DNA from: VXPQ01 sp965117025
Lineage (GTDB): Bacteria; Bacteroidota; Rhodothermia; Rhodothermales; VXPQ01
Assembly: GCA_965117025.1 (NCBI GenBank)
Contig: OZ220746.1
Location: forward strand, 2,232,001-2,296,000
DNA length: 64,000 nt
Direction: 5' to 3'
A program made the translations under genes and the position numbers. A model generated the notes under the pieces. It had not been told where the DNA came from, did no database searches, and was given only the letters and a program-made list of their open reading frames with translations. Shown here piece after piece: positions 18,856 through 27,491 of this stretch; position 1 is the first letter of the stretch, and each line of letters begins with the position of its first letter.

Positions 18856-19710
18856 TCAACCTTGTCCCTGCATGGTATGATCCAGCAGCCGGATGAGCTG
18901 GTCGCGCAGGTCGCGCCGGTCCACCACGAAATCCACGAAGCCGTGCTCCTGCAGGAATTCGGAGCTCTGGAAGCCGTCCGGCAGGTCCGCCCCGATCGTT
19001 TCCCGGATCACCCGCGGCCCTGCAAAGCCGATCAGGGCGCCGGGCTCGGCAAGATTGAAATCCCCCAGCATGGCGAACGAAGCGGTAACGCCGCCGGTCG
19101 TCGGGTTGGTCATGAGGGAGATGAAGGGGAGGCCCGCCGTATCCAGTCTGCTTAGCAGGGCGCTCGTTTTCGCCATTTGCATGAGGCTGAGGGCGCCTTC
19201 CATCATGCGCGCGCCGCCGCTTTGGGAAATGATAAGCAGGGCCGCCTGCTTTTCTTCGGCCCGCTTGATGGCGCGCGCGACGATTTCGCCCACTACGGAT
19301 CCCATCGATCCGCCGATGAACGCGAAATCCATGGCTGCCACAGAGAGGAGGTGTCCGCCGACCTTGCCCAGCGCAGCGCGCGCCGCATCGTTCAGGCCGG
19401 TTTTTTGTCTGGCGGCGCCAAGGCGGTCCGCATACCGCTTTCGGTCGGTGAATTCGAGCGGGTCGGTCGAATACAGGTTTTCATCGAACAGCTCGAACTC
19501 CCCGTCGTCGTAGATCAGGCGGAAATACCCGAGGCTTTCCATGAAGAAGTGATAGCCGGAGGCGGGTACGACCATGGCGTTGTCCTCGATCTCGCGCCGG
19601 TTGACGATCTCGCCGGATTTGGGGCATTTCGCCCACTGCCCATCGGGGATCTCGTTCTTTTCCGCCAGTTCGGTCAGGATACCCGCCTTCTGTCGCTTGA
19701 ACCACGTCAT
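18856..19710 (-). CDS. accD: Acetyl-CoA carboxylase carboxyltransferase subunit beta
   Basis: AccD transfers the carboxyl group from biotin to acetyl-CoA in the first step of fatty-acid synthesis, together with AccA. The crotonase-type core is clear: 'DFAFIGGSMGSVVGE', 'ISQSGGARMMEGALSLMQM', 'NPTTGGVTASFAMLGD' and 'IGFAGPRVIRETI'. The N-terminal zinc ribbon, normally two CxxC pairs, is degenerate: 'WAKCPKSGEIV' keeps one cysteine and 'VVPASGYHFF' has none. It starts 1 nt after the tsaB stop, so the two are one operon. Length (284 aa) is normal. Confidence 0.93.
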   Translation of the reverse strand: MTWFKRQKAGILTELAEKNEIPDGQWAKCPKSGEIVNRREIEDNAMVVPASGYHFFMESLGYFRLIYDDGEFELFDENLYSTDPLEFTDRKRYADRLGAARQKTGLNDAARAALGKVGGHLLSVAAMDFAFIGGSMGSVVGEIVARAIKRAEEKQAALLIISQSGGARMMEGALSLMQMAKTSALLSRLDTAGLPFISLMTNPTTGGVTASFAMLGDFNLAEPGALIGFAGPRVIRETIGADLPDGFQSSEFLQEHGFVDFVVDRRDLRDQLIRLLDHTMQGQG

Positions 19711-19711
19711 A

Positions 19712-20449
19712 TCAGATGGCCAACTTTTGGAACGCTGTTTTCTGAGGGACTGCGGCAGCGAATTCCTTCAGGTAATGCGGTTCGAAGGAAGCGATGTCCT
19801 CGACGTCGCCCCGTTCCAGTTTCGCAGCGCCGAGGCGCGCCACGGCTACGGCGGGAGGGGCAATGCGCTCGTCGTCCGGGGCGAGCATCTCCGTGGCATG
19901 CCCGTTCGATTGCTGCGCCAACTGCGCATACAACTTCGTCTGCCCATCCCCCACGATATACAGACGACCCGTTGCTGTGTCGTCCAGCCATTCGGCGGCT
20001 TCCTCGACCTGGATCACCGTGGTTTCGCGCAGCATGTCGAGCGTGCTGTCGGGAGTGACCCGGAAAGCGGCTGCATACGCCTCGTTCCGCCGGGCGTCGA
20101 ACGCGGCGACAATGCGGTCGCCCGGCGCCGCCAGCGGGAGCGCAAGGTGCGCCCATGCTTCCGGACCCGGCACGGATACGAGTTGGGCGCCCGTTGCCTC
20201 GGCCAGCCCTTTTGCGGTAGCTGTACCGATCCGCAAGCCGGTGTACGATCCGGGCCCGCTCGATACAGCCACAGCCGCCAGATCCGGAGCCGTGATCCCG
20301 GCGTAGCGCAGGGCGTCGCCGATCATCGGAACCAACCGGGCGTCATGTGCGCGAGCGCGCCGCAAGGTCAACTGGGCCGCAATTTTTCCGTGGCGCCATA
20401 CGGCGACGCTGCACGCGTTGGTAGCTGTTTCGAGGGCAAGAATATTCAA
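19712..20449 (-). CDS. tsaB: tRNA threonylcarbamoyladenosine biosynthesis protein TsaB
   Basis: TsaB is the TsaD partner that makes the t6A37 modification of ANN-decoding tRNAs. The product of 245 aa starts 'NILALETATNACSVAVWR' and has 'AVSSGPGSYTGLRIGTATAKG', the family signature, plus 'VAAFDARRNEAYAA'. No ATG is suitable: the first plausible codon is TTG at 20449, directly before 'NILALE', so a TTG start is assigned. It is immediately upstream of accD. A 183-bp divergent region separates it from the EF-G-like gene. Confidence 0.9.
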   Translation of the reverse strand: MNILALETATNACSVAVWRHGKIAAQLTLRRARAHDARLVPMIGDALRYAGITAPDLAAVAVSSGPGSYTGLRIGTATAKGLAEATGAQLVSVPGPEAWAHLALPLAAPGDRIVAAFDARRNEAYAAAFRVTPDSTLDMLRETTVIQVEEAAEWLDDTATGRLYIVGDGQTKLYAQLAQQSNGHATEMLAPDDERIAPPAVAVARLGAAKLERGDVEDIASFEPHYLKEFAAAVPQKTAFQKLAI

Positions 20450-20563
20450 TGTCTTACCGTGTGGATCATAACCTGTACAAACGTATTTTAGACGAATGTG
20501 CGCCGTATGGGTTCTGAGGTGGACGCGGCTGGTCCTGTGGCGCCGCCTCCGGCCTGACCCTGA

Positions 20564-20603
20564 GCGCCCCCTTGGGGGTGCGGTGGGGATGCGGCGGTTT
20601 TTT
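20564..20603 (+). promoter_or_regulatory. GC-rich hairpin and T-run in the leader of the EF-G-like gene
   Basis: GCGCCCC (20564-20570) and GGGGTGC (20575-20581) can pair with one G-T wobble around a 4-nt loop. A run of six T follows at 20598-20603, just after GCGGCGG, which could pair with an upstream CCGCC. It might be a leader attenuator; weak evidence. Confidence 0.3.
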
Positions 20604-20632
20604 GTTTTTCGGAGACGCTTGGAGAAGCACTT

Positions 20633-22729
20633 ATGAACGTATACGACGCCGATCATATTCGTAATGTGGCGCTGGTTGGACACCAGGGTAGCGGCAAAAC
20701 AATGCTGGCCGAGGCTATGCTGCTTGCAAGCGGCGCCCTGCGGCGCATGGGCGGGATAGAAGCCCACAGCACGGTTTCCGATTTTCATCCCAGCGAGCAC
20801 GAGCGGCAAATGTCGATCTTCGCCTCGCTCCTGCATGCCGAATGGGAAGGGCACAAGATCAATGTCATCGATACGCCCGGCTATCCCGATTTCGTGGGCG
20901 AGGTGATCTCCTCGTTGAAGGTGGCCGATACCGCCATCTTCGTGATGAACGCCGTCGAGGGCGTGCAGGTGGGGACGGAACTGGCCTGGAATTATGCGGA
21001 GGAGCTCGGCAAGCCGTCCATGTTCGTGATCAATCATCTGGACAAGGGGGATGCGGATTTCCGGATGCTCATTGCGCAAATGAAGGAGCGCTTCGGGAAC
21101 GGCGCCACCGTGGTGCAACTTCCTGTGGGAGGCGGTACGCGGGCGATCATCGATGTGCTGCTCATGAAGCAGCTTACCTATCCGGAAGGGAAAACGGAGC
21201 CTGTAGTCGGCGACATCGACGAAGCGTTCCGCGACGAAGCCGAGGAGTTGCACACGACGCTCATCGAGGATATTGCGGAGAACGACGAAGGGCTCATGGA
21301 CCTCTATTTCGAAAAGGGCGAGCTCAGCGAAGACGAGATGCGGGCAGGTTTGCGCCAGGCCATGCTGCACCGGCAACTCTTCCCCATTTTCGTGACGTCC
21401 GCTCCCGGTGCGGTGGGCGTTTCCCGCCTGATGAGCTTTATCGATAATGTGCTGCCCTCTCCGGCGCAAAGCGATTCCGGCGAATCCGTACAGGCCGATC
21501 CGTCCGGGGCGCCCACGGCGCTCATCTACAAGACGATGGCCGAACAGCATGTCGGCGACTATTCGTTCCTGCGCGTGTATTCGGGCACGCTTTCCCAGGG
21601 CATGGACCTGGAGAATGCGCAGACAGGGACGACCGAGCGGCTGGGGCAATTGTTCGCCATCAACGGGCGCGAACGGGATCCCGTGCAGAAGATGGTTGCC
21701 GGAGACCTCGGCGCGCTCGTGAAGCTCAAGAATTCGCACACGAACAACACGTTGCGGTCCAAAGGAGCGAAGGTGCTCATCGAGCCGATCGCCTTTCCCG
21801 AACCCCGGTACCGGACTGCAATCAGCCCCGAGAACGAGGGCGAGGAAGATCGTCTCGCCCAGGGCATCCATCAGCTTCGCGAAGAAGATCCGTCTCTGGT
21901 CGTGGTGCACGATCCGCACCTGCGGCAGATTACGCTGGGGGGGCAGGGAGAAATGCACTTGCAGGTGGCCCGGTACCGTCTGGAGAACCGCTTCGGCGTG
22001 GGCATTCTCTTTTCCAAACCGCGCGTGGCGTACCGCGAAACGATCACGAAGCAGGCCCGGTCGAGCTACCGGCACAAGAAGCAGACCGGCGGCGCCGGAC
22101 AATTCGCGGACATTTCGATCATGGTCGAACCGCTCGAGGGGGATTTTAATCCGCCGTCGGACATTTCCGTGCGCGGCCAAGCCGAGGTCGAAACGGACTG
22201 GGGATCGAAAATTCACTTTATCGACGGGATTGTCGGGGGCGTCATCGACATGCGGCGGTTCTTCGGCGCCATCCAGAAGGGCGTCCTTGAAGCAACCCAG
22301 GACGGTCCTATTGCCCGCTATCCGGTGGGACATTGCCGGGTCGTCATCTTCGATGGCGGGATGCACCCGGTCGATTCCAACGATGCGGCATTCAAGACGG
22401 CGGCCCGGATGTGTTTCCGCGATGCGTTCCGGTCGGCTTCACCGGTCATTCTCGAACCGATCTACGATGTGACGATTACCGTGCCCGAAAGCTTCGTCGG
22501 GGAGGTGATGGGGGATATGAACACTCGCCGGGGCCGCATACAGGGCATCGAGGCGGAAGGCGTGTTTCAGAAGATCATTGTGCAGGTGCCGGAAGCGGAG
22601 TTGTACCGCTATTCCACATCGCTCCGGTCCATGACGCAGGGACGCGGGATTCACCATGCCACGTTCAGCCACTACGAGGCGATGCCCCGTCACGTGCAGG
22701 ACGAGGTAGTGAAGGAGGCGGAGGGGTAG
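20633..22729 (+). CDS. EF-G-like translational GTPase (Bacteroidota-type second EF-G)
   Basis: A 698-aa GTPase with full EF-G architecture: G domain, domain II, and domains III-V. G1 is 'ALVGHQGSGKTMLAEAML', G3 is 'IDTPGYPDFVGEV' and G4 is 'VINHLDKGDAD', where NHLD replaces NKxD, as I recall for the 'NQLD' paralogues of Bacteroidota. Domain IV begins near 'ARSSYRHKKQTGGAGQF' and domain V has 'GDMNTRRGRIQGIEAEG'. This paralogue is distinct from the canonical ribosomal translocase; its role is not settled. GGAGA about 10 nt upstream may be the ribosome site. It is divergent from tsaB-accD. Confidence 0.88.
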   Translation: MNVYDADHIRNVALVGHQGSGKTMLAEAMLLASGALRRMGGIEAHSTVSDFHPSEHERQMSIFASLLHAEWEGHKINVIDTPGYPDFVGEVISSLKVADTAIFVMNAVEGVQVGTELAWNYAEELGKPSMFVINHLDKGDADFRMLIAQMKERFGNGATVVQLPVGGGTRAIIDVLLMKQLTYPEGKTEPVVGDIDEAFRDEAEELHTTLIEDIAENDEGLMDLYFEKGELSEDEMRAGLRQAMLHRQLFPIFVTSAPGAVGVSRLMSFIDNVLPSPAQSDSGESVQADPSGAPTALIYKTMAEQHVGDYSFLRVYSGTLSQGMDLENAQTGTTERLGQLFAINGRERDPVQKMVAGDLGALVKLKNSHTNNTLRSKGAKVLIEPIAFPEPRYRTAISPENEGEEDRLAQGIHQLREEDPSLVVVHDPHLRQITLGGQGEMHLQVARYRLENRFGVGILFSKPRVAYRETITKQARSSYRHKKQTGGAGQFADISIMVEPLEGDFNPPSDISVRGQAEVETDWGSKIHFIDGIVGGVIDMRRFFGAIQKGVLEATQDGPIARYPVGHCRVVIFDGGMHPVDSNDAAFKTAARMCFRDAFRSASPVILEPIYDVTITVPESFVGEVMGDMNTRRGRIQGIEAEGVFQKIIVQVPEAELYRYSTSLRSMTQGRGIHHATFSHYEAMPRHVQDEVVKEAEG

Positions 22730-22786
22730 GGATTGCAGAGAAGAACGCTTGCGTTAATCCGTCCCCTGCAAACCCCTCCCGTAACG

Positions 22787-22918
22787 ATGGAGGAGCGGTT
22801 GGACGAACTCGAACGCTGCGGCATTCTGGTTCGTTCGGATGAGCCGAGGCAACCGCTCCGCGCCGTCGAGCCCCGGCCAGGCGCTCTGGATCGTTTTCTT
22901 GCCGGACGCCATGGTTGA
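22787..22918 (+). pseudogene. Possible remnant of a Phd/VapB-type antitoxin C-terminus
   Basis: Forty-three codons (MEERLDELERCGILVRSDEP, then 'VEPRPGALDRFLAGRHG') resemble the C-terminal tail of Phd/VapB antitoxins, which often read 'LxxLExxGLLxxP...RxPGALxRFLxxR'. The N-terminal DNA-binding part and any toxin gene are missing. This is pattern recognition on a short stretch. Confidence 0.35.
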
Positions 22919-22989
22919 GTGCCGGGGCGCTGCATTCCATGACAGGTTTATTCCGGTGAAACCGGGTTGGCCGAGGCGTGATGTAAAGC

Positions 22990-23049
22990 GGACAGGAAAC
23001 AGGACATTGTTTTGGACATTTTTCGGGACATAAAAAAGGACATTTTAAG
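22990..23049 (+). repeat. Five 12-bp direct repeats (GGACA-N7) upstream of fic
   Basis: GGACA recurs at 22990, 23002, 23014, 23026 and 23038, exactly 12 bp apart; four of the five continue as GGACAT. The array lies about 170 bp before the fic start in an AT-rich stretch. On the other strand it would read as a four-residue repeat. It may be an iteron-like operator or the remnant of a tetrapeptide-repeat coding region. Confidence 0.7.
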
Positions 23050-23217
23050 TGTAATAAATTTTGTAATCCAGCGTTCATACGTTTATATTCTACGCTGTAC
23101 GGCGGTTATCCACATGAGGAGGCGCTCATATTTCCCCCCGGCGCCGGAATCTTTCCGTTTCTCTTGCCCTCTCGTATCACCGAGCAATACCTGTCCAGTG
23201 CGGGCCTTAAATATATC

Positions 23218-24471
23218 ATGACCACCCGACGTAAATACGAGCGGACGCACCCCTGGATCACGTTCCGGCTGGATTTCAACCGGGCGCATCCCAATCTATG
23301 GACATTGCTTGGGCAGGCGGTGACCTTTTGCAGGCAGGTGTCTCAAGCGGCTCTGCCCCCTGATATCGCTGAAACGTTCAAAACGCTGTACCTCAGTAAG
23401 GGGGTCCGGGCTACGACGGCTATCGAGGGCAATACCCTGACCGAAGAACAAGTACAGGCCCAGATCGAAGGGAATCTGGACCTGCCTCCATCGCAGGAAT
23501 ATCTGCAACAGGAAGTAGAGAATATCTTGCGTGCCTGCGGGATTATCGAGTCGGCCATGGACGCGGATAATCCGCCTCGACTGAGTGTGGATCTGATTCG
23601 GGAATACAACGGGTGGGTGCTCGAAGGGCTTGGGGAGCATCTTGCCGAAGGCGTGGTTCCCGGCGAGATTCGCACCCATTCGGTAGGCGTAGGCGGTTAC
23701 AGGGCTGCGCCCCCGGAAGATTGCGATTATCTGCTGGAACGTCTTTGCGAATGGCTGGAGGAAAAAACCGAGATTCCGTTTTTTGCGGATGAAGATGACC
23801 GCAGTGTCGCGGCGGGCATTCTGCATGCCGTTCTTGTGCACTTGTACATTGCCTGGATTCATCCCTTTGGCGATGGCAACGGGCGTACGGCGCGGCTTCT
23901 GGAGTTTATGGTGCAGGCTCGAGCGGGCGTTCCGTTCCCTTCGGCGCACCTGCTCAGCGATCACTACAATATGACCCGGACCCAATACTATCGGGAATTG
24001 GACCGGTCAAGTCAGATCCATGATGGCAAAGGAGATGCTTTCGGATTTCTGCAATATGCCTTGCAGGGGTTCGTAGATGGATTACAGGAGCAGTGTGAAA
24101 AAATTCAGGGGCATCAATTTGCGATAGTATGGGAGCACTTTATCTATGGCGTATTTGCGAAACAGAAGCGTTCCAGCGCCATGCACCGTCGCCGGGAACT
24201 GGTGCTGGAACTTGGCTGTGCTGCTGAATCCGTTACCAAGACGGGAATACCTTTATTAACACCATCTTTGGCACGCGGTTATGCCAACAAGACGTACAAG
24301 ACCCTGACGCGGGATTTGAACTGGTTAGTGCAGAAGCGCCTGATTGTGCGAGAAGGCCGAACGTATCGGGCAAACCTTGGGCTCATGTGGACATTTGTAC
24401 CGCATTTGAGAGTGGGTCGATTTGTTTCTTTGCTGTTCTCTGCACACAGCAGTAGGGACGAAAACGAATAA
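23218..24471 (+). CDS. Fic-family protein (AMPylation/NMP-transfer enzyme)
   Basis: A 417-aa Fic protein. The catalytic motif HPFxxGNGRxxR is complete ('IHPFGDGNGRTARLLEF', His about residue 215). An N-terminal inhibitory helix (S/T)xxxE(G/N) is present as 'TTAIEGN' (about residues 66-72), so it is a self-inhibited class II Fic enzyme. The C-terminus should carry a winged-helix segment. The enzyme transfers AMP or a related group to a target hydroxyl. The start at 23218 (MTTRRKYERT) is preferred to 23164 because of the upstream AT-rich sequence. It stands alone downstream of the 12-bp array, and no antitoxin gene is seen. Confidence 0.9.
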   Translation: MTTRRKYERTHPWITFRLDFNRAHPNLWTLLGQAVTFCRQVSQAALPPDIAETFKTLYLSKGVRATTAIEGNTLTEEQVQAQIEGNLDLPPSQEYLQQEVENILRACGIIESAMDADNPPRLSVDLIREYNGWVLEGLGEHLAEGVVPGEIRTHSVGVGGYRAAPPEDCDYLLERLCEWLEEKTEIPFFADEDDRSVAAGILHAVLVHLYIAWIHPFGDGNGRTARLLEFMVQARAGVPFPSAHLLSDHYNMTRTQYYRELDRSSQIHDGKGDAFGFLQYALQGFVDGLQEQCEKIQGHQFAIVWEHFIYGVFAKQKRSSAMHRRRELVLELGCAAESVTKTGIPLLTPSLARGYANKTYKTLTRDLNWLVQKRLIVREGRTYRANLGLMWTFVPHLRVGRFVSLLFSAHSSRDENE

Positions 24472-24551
24472 ATCCAGTGAATTATGCGCCTTTTGCATAG
24501 AACATCTCATATCTATGCAATAATCGCATAGATACGATTTTCCCTGAGGGA

Positions 24552-25970
24552 ATGGAGTTTCTCTGGTACGACTACGAGACATCCGGCGACCAGCCGAGGA
24601 AGCATCGTCCGGTGCAATTTGCGGGCGTGCGGACCGATGCGGATCTGCAGGCCACGGGCGATCCGGTTATGTGCTATTGTCGTCCCGCCCCGGATCAATT
24701 GCCGCAGCCCGAGGCGTCTCTGGTGCATGGCCTTTCGCCGTCGTATCTCGAAGAGCATGGTCTTTCCGAGGCGGAATTCGCCCACCGGATTCACCGGGAG
24801 CTTGCGCGGCCCGGCACTTGTTCGGTGGGGTACAATGCGATCCGGTTCGATCACGAGCATACCCGCTTTCTGTTCTACCGGAATCTGCTCGATCCGTATG
24901 CATGGCACTGGCGCGATGGCAATACGCGCTGGGACCTCATTGACCTGTTCCGCGCCGCGTATGCGCTGCGCCCGGAAGGGATTGCGTGGCCGATGCGGGA
25001 GGACGGGAAGCCGTCGTTTCGTCTTCAGCATCTTGCGGCAGAGAATGGGGTCGGCGGGCATGGGGAGGCCCACGAGGCGCTTGCCGACGTGATGACGACC
25101 ATCGATATGGCCCGCCTCGTTCGCGACCGTCAGCCGAAGTTATTCGAATGGTCCCTGCGCATGCGGTACAAAAACGAGGCAGCCGCCGTCATGCAGGACC
25201 GGTTCGTATGGGTGGCGTCGCTGTTTCAGGGGAGGGGATGCGCCGCGCCGGTTTTTCGCCTCGCGAATCAGTCGGAGAATCCGAACGCCGTGATCGTGTT
25301 CGATATGTCGCACGATCCGTCTGAATTCATCGGGCTTTCCGTCGATGCGTTGCACGAGCGGATATTCAGTCCCGGCAGTCGTTCGCCGGTCTTTGTCGTG
25401 AAGACGAACCAGTCCCCGTTCGTGGCCCCGTTCAGCGTGCTTACAGAGGAGGTCATGGACCGGCTGGGTCTCGATGCGGACACGCTGGAGCAACATGAGC
25501 GTTTGCTCCGGGACGATGCGTTGCTGGGGCAACGGGTGCGGGCGGCGTATGTGCGGCCTCCGGAAGAAGCCCCCGAGCGTGCCCGGGCGGCGCCGGATGT
25601 GGACGAAGCCCTGTACACGGGATTTATACCGGATCAGGACCGGCACGCCCTGAAGAGTTTGTTGGACAAAGACCACACCCTTGCCTCCGCCGCCGACATC
25701 GAATTTGAGGATCCACGTATCAAAGAACTCGTATTCCGGTACCGCGCCCGGAATTTTCCTGACGATCTCGGGGCTGCGGAGCAGGATCGCTGGCGTACGC
25801 ATTGCCGGTCCCGCCATCTGACGCCCGGCGAAGACGGCCGTACTGCACTGGATGCCTATTATGCATGCATTGACGACCTGCGCAGAAAGCATGCCGAGGC
25901 GCCCCGCAAGGTTACATTGCTCGACGATCTCGAGGAGCATGGCCGCCGGCTTGCGGCATGGCTGGGGTAA
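24552..25970 (+). CDS. sbcB: Exodeoxyribonuclease I
   Basis: A 472-aa DEDDh 3'-5' single-strand exonuclease, almost the length of E. coli ExoI (475 aa) and similar throughout. DEDD residues lie in 'FLWYDYETSGDQP', 'GYNAIRFDHEHTRFLFYRN', 'TRWDLIDLFRAAYALRPEG' and 'GHGEAHEALADVMTTI'. The C-terminal part keeps 'LYTGFIPDQDR' and 'FRYRARNFPDDL'. It acts in recombination and mismatch repair. SbcB is best known from Gammaproteobacteria, so its presence here may reflect old transfer; base composition looks like its neighbours. Confidence 0.93.
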   Translation: MEFLWYDYETSGDQPRKHRPVQFAGVRTDADLQATGDPVMCYCRPAPDQLPQPEASLVHGLSPSYLEEHGLSEAEFAHRIHRELARPGTCSVGYNAIRFDHEHTRFLFYRNLLDPYAWHWRDGNTRWDLIDLFRAAYALRPEGIAWPMREDGKPSFRLQHLAAENGVGGHGEAHEALADVMTTIDMARLVRDRQPKLFEWSLRMRYKNEAAAVMQDRFVWVASLFQGRGCAAPVFRLANQSENPNAVIVFDMSHDPSEFIGLSVDALHERIFSPGSRSPVFVVKTNQSPFVAPFSVLTEEVMDRLGLDADTLEQHERLLRDDALLGQRVRAAYVRPPEEAPERARAAPDVDEALYTGFIPDQDRHALKSLLDKDHTLASAADIEFEDPRIKELVFRYRARNFPDDLGAAEQDRWRTHCRSRHLTPGEDGRTALDAYYACIDDLRRKHAEAPRKVTLLDDLEEHGRRLAAWLG

Positions 25971-26099
25971 ATCGCTATAAAACCATTCCCGATTATTTCG
26001 CCTTTTCGGTCGATTTTCCTTTTCTTGTGCCGTTCGCGTTTACCTTAAGGCGTTCTTTTGCGCGGCCACGGTACATAGCATCCATAATACCTTTCAGGC

Positions 26100-26966
26100 A
26101 TGACGCCCCGCGAAACCACGGCCCGACTTCTTATCAGCTGTCCGGATCGTCCCGGCATCATAGCGGCTGTTACCGGTTTTCTGCACCGTCACGGGGCGAA
26201 TTGTACGGCGCTTGATCAGCATGCCACCGAAAGGGAGGGCGGCGTCCTGTTCATGCGGATCGAATTTCAGACGCCGCACCTCGATGTGTCGCGCTTGTTG
26301 CTGGAGGAAGCCTTTGCCGGGGAGGTTGCTGAGGAACTCGACATGCAATGGCGATTGAGTTACGCCACCGATGCACCGAGAATGGCCATCTTCGTGTCGA
26401 AGCATGACCATGTCCTTATGGACTTGCTCTGGCGACTGCACAGAGGGGATTTGTATGCCAACGTGGTGATGGTGATCAGCAATCATCCCGATCTGGAGCA
26501 CGAGGTGGCCCGTTTCGCCATTCCCTATTACCATGTTCCGATGGTGAAGGGCGAAAAACACATCGGGGAAGCGCATATGCTGGAGATCATGGGGGACGGC
26601 GTCGATGTCATCGTGCTGGCCCGTTACATGCAGATATTGTCCGGATCGTTCGTCGACCGGTATGTCAATCGGATCATCAACATTCACCATTCTTTTCTGC
26701 CCGCCTTCGCCGGTGCGGATCCGTACCGGCAGGCCTCTGACCGCGGCGTGAAACTCATCGGAGCGACGGCGCACTACGTCACCGAGGAACTGGACAGGGG
26801 AGCTATTATCGACCAGGATGTGGTGCGCGTAAATCACCGGCAAGGCCCGGAAGATCTGAGACGCCTTGGCCGGGATGTCGAGCGTAGCGTGCTTGCGCGC
26901 GCCGTCCGCTGGCATCTTGAAGACCGTTTGATCGTACACGAAAACAAGACGGTCGTGTTCGTTTGA
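26100..26966 (+). CDS. purU: Formyltetrahydrofolate deformylase
   Basis: PurU hydrolyses 10-formyl-THF to formate and THF and so balances one-carbon pools. The 288-aa protein has an N-terminal ACT domain ('LLISCPDRPGIIAAVTGFL') and a C-terminal formyltransferase fold with 'VLARYMQILSGSFVDRY', 'IINIHHSFLPAFAGADPY' and 'IGATAHYVTEELDRGAII'. The Asn/His/Asp catalytic set of the family is placed as expected. The length is usual. Confidence 0.95.
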   Translation: MTPRETTARLLISCPDRPGIIAAVTGFLHRHGANCTALDQHATEREGGVLFMRIEFQTPHLDVSRLLLEEAFAGEVAEELDMQWRLSYATDAPRMAIFVSKHDHVLMDLLWRLHRGDLYANVVMVISNHPDLEHEVARFAIPYYHVPMVKGEKHIGEAHMLEIMGDGVDVIVLARYMQILSGSFVDRYVNRIINIHHSFLPAFAGADPYRQASDRGVKLIGATAHYVTEELDRGAIIDQDVVRVNHRQGPEDLRRLGRDVERSVLARAVRWHLEDRLIVHENKTVVFV

Positions 26967-26990
26967 TATTTCCTTTCTTTTCCCTGGTTC

Positions 26991-27482
26991 ATGAGCAATC
27001 GTTCCAGTTGGTATTGTGTGTTGTGCGTGCTGGCGTTTGCCTGCGGAGGATGCCGTCTGGTTTCGATCGACGAGGACGATGTACCGTTTTTCGAGGCTAC
27101 CATTGGGGATGTAAAAGTTGAGGGCGTCGGCGCGGGCCGTATGGAGCAGGAGCATGTGTTCCAGCTATGGGGGCAGTTCGTCTATCCTGACAGTTCGTTC
27201 CGGTTCATCCAGTTCTCCATTGCGAATTTCGAAAACACAGGGACGTTCTCGCTGGGGCAATTCGTGGCCTCCTACAGCCTGATAAGCAATCGGGAGCGGA
27301 TCATGCGGCTTGCGGCTTCCTCCGGATACAGGGACGACAACGTTCGGATCGACCGTTTCGACAATACCGGCGTCGTTCAGGGAACGTTTTCGTTTCAAGC
27401 GACGGCGCTTGCGGACTTCGACAATATTGCGTTTGGAGACGATTTTATGATACAGGGAGCGTTTCTGATCGAATTGCAGTGA
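26991..27482 (+). CDS. Hypothetical lipoprotein
   Basis: A 163-aa protein with a lipoprotein signal ('CVLAFACGGCRLVS'). The mature part is beta-rich and has 'FQLWGQFVYPDSSFRF' and 'GVVQGTFSFQATALADFD', similar in style to Bacteroidota DUF6252-like lipoproteins, which end in a strand pair describing 'TGTFSF'. The match is by eye. It starts 24 nt after purU. Confidence 0.65.
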   Translation: MSNRSSWYCVLCVLAFACGGCRLVSIDEDDVPFFEATIGDVKVEGVGAGRMEQEHVFQLWGQFVYPDSSFRFIQFSIANFENTGTFSLGQFVASYSLISNRERIMRLAASSGYRDDNVRIDRFDNTGVVQGTFSFQATALADFDNIAFGDDFMIQGAFLIELQ

Positions 27483-27491
27483 GCGTTGGGT

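Larger units (their letters stand above)
22730..23217. other. Intergenic region between EF-G-like and fic genes
   Basis: No intact gene is seen. It contains the antitoxin-like remnant at 22787 and the 12-bp repeat array at 22990; from about 23030 it becomes AT-rich and presumably holds the fic promoter. The minus-strand open frame across it lacks coding character. Confidence 0.6.

Noticed and set aside
20450..22366. Long upstream extension of the tsaB frame
   Set aside because: It is antisense to the EF-G-like gene; TsaB homology begins exactly at the TTG at 20449.
22665..23078. 137-codon minus-strand frame with a CPxx repeat
   Set aside because: The repeat is explained by the 12-bp DNA array and the remainder overlaps the end of the EF-G-like gene; no coding support.
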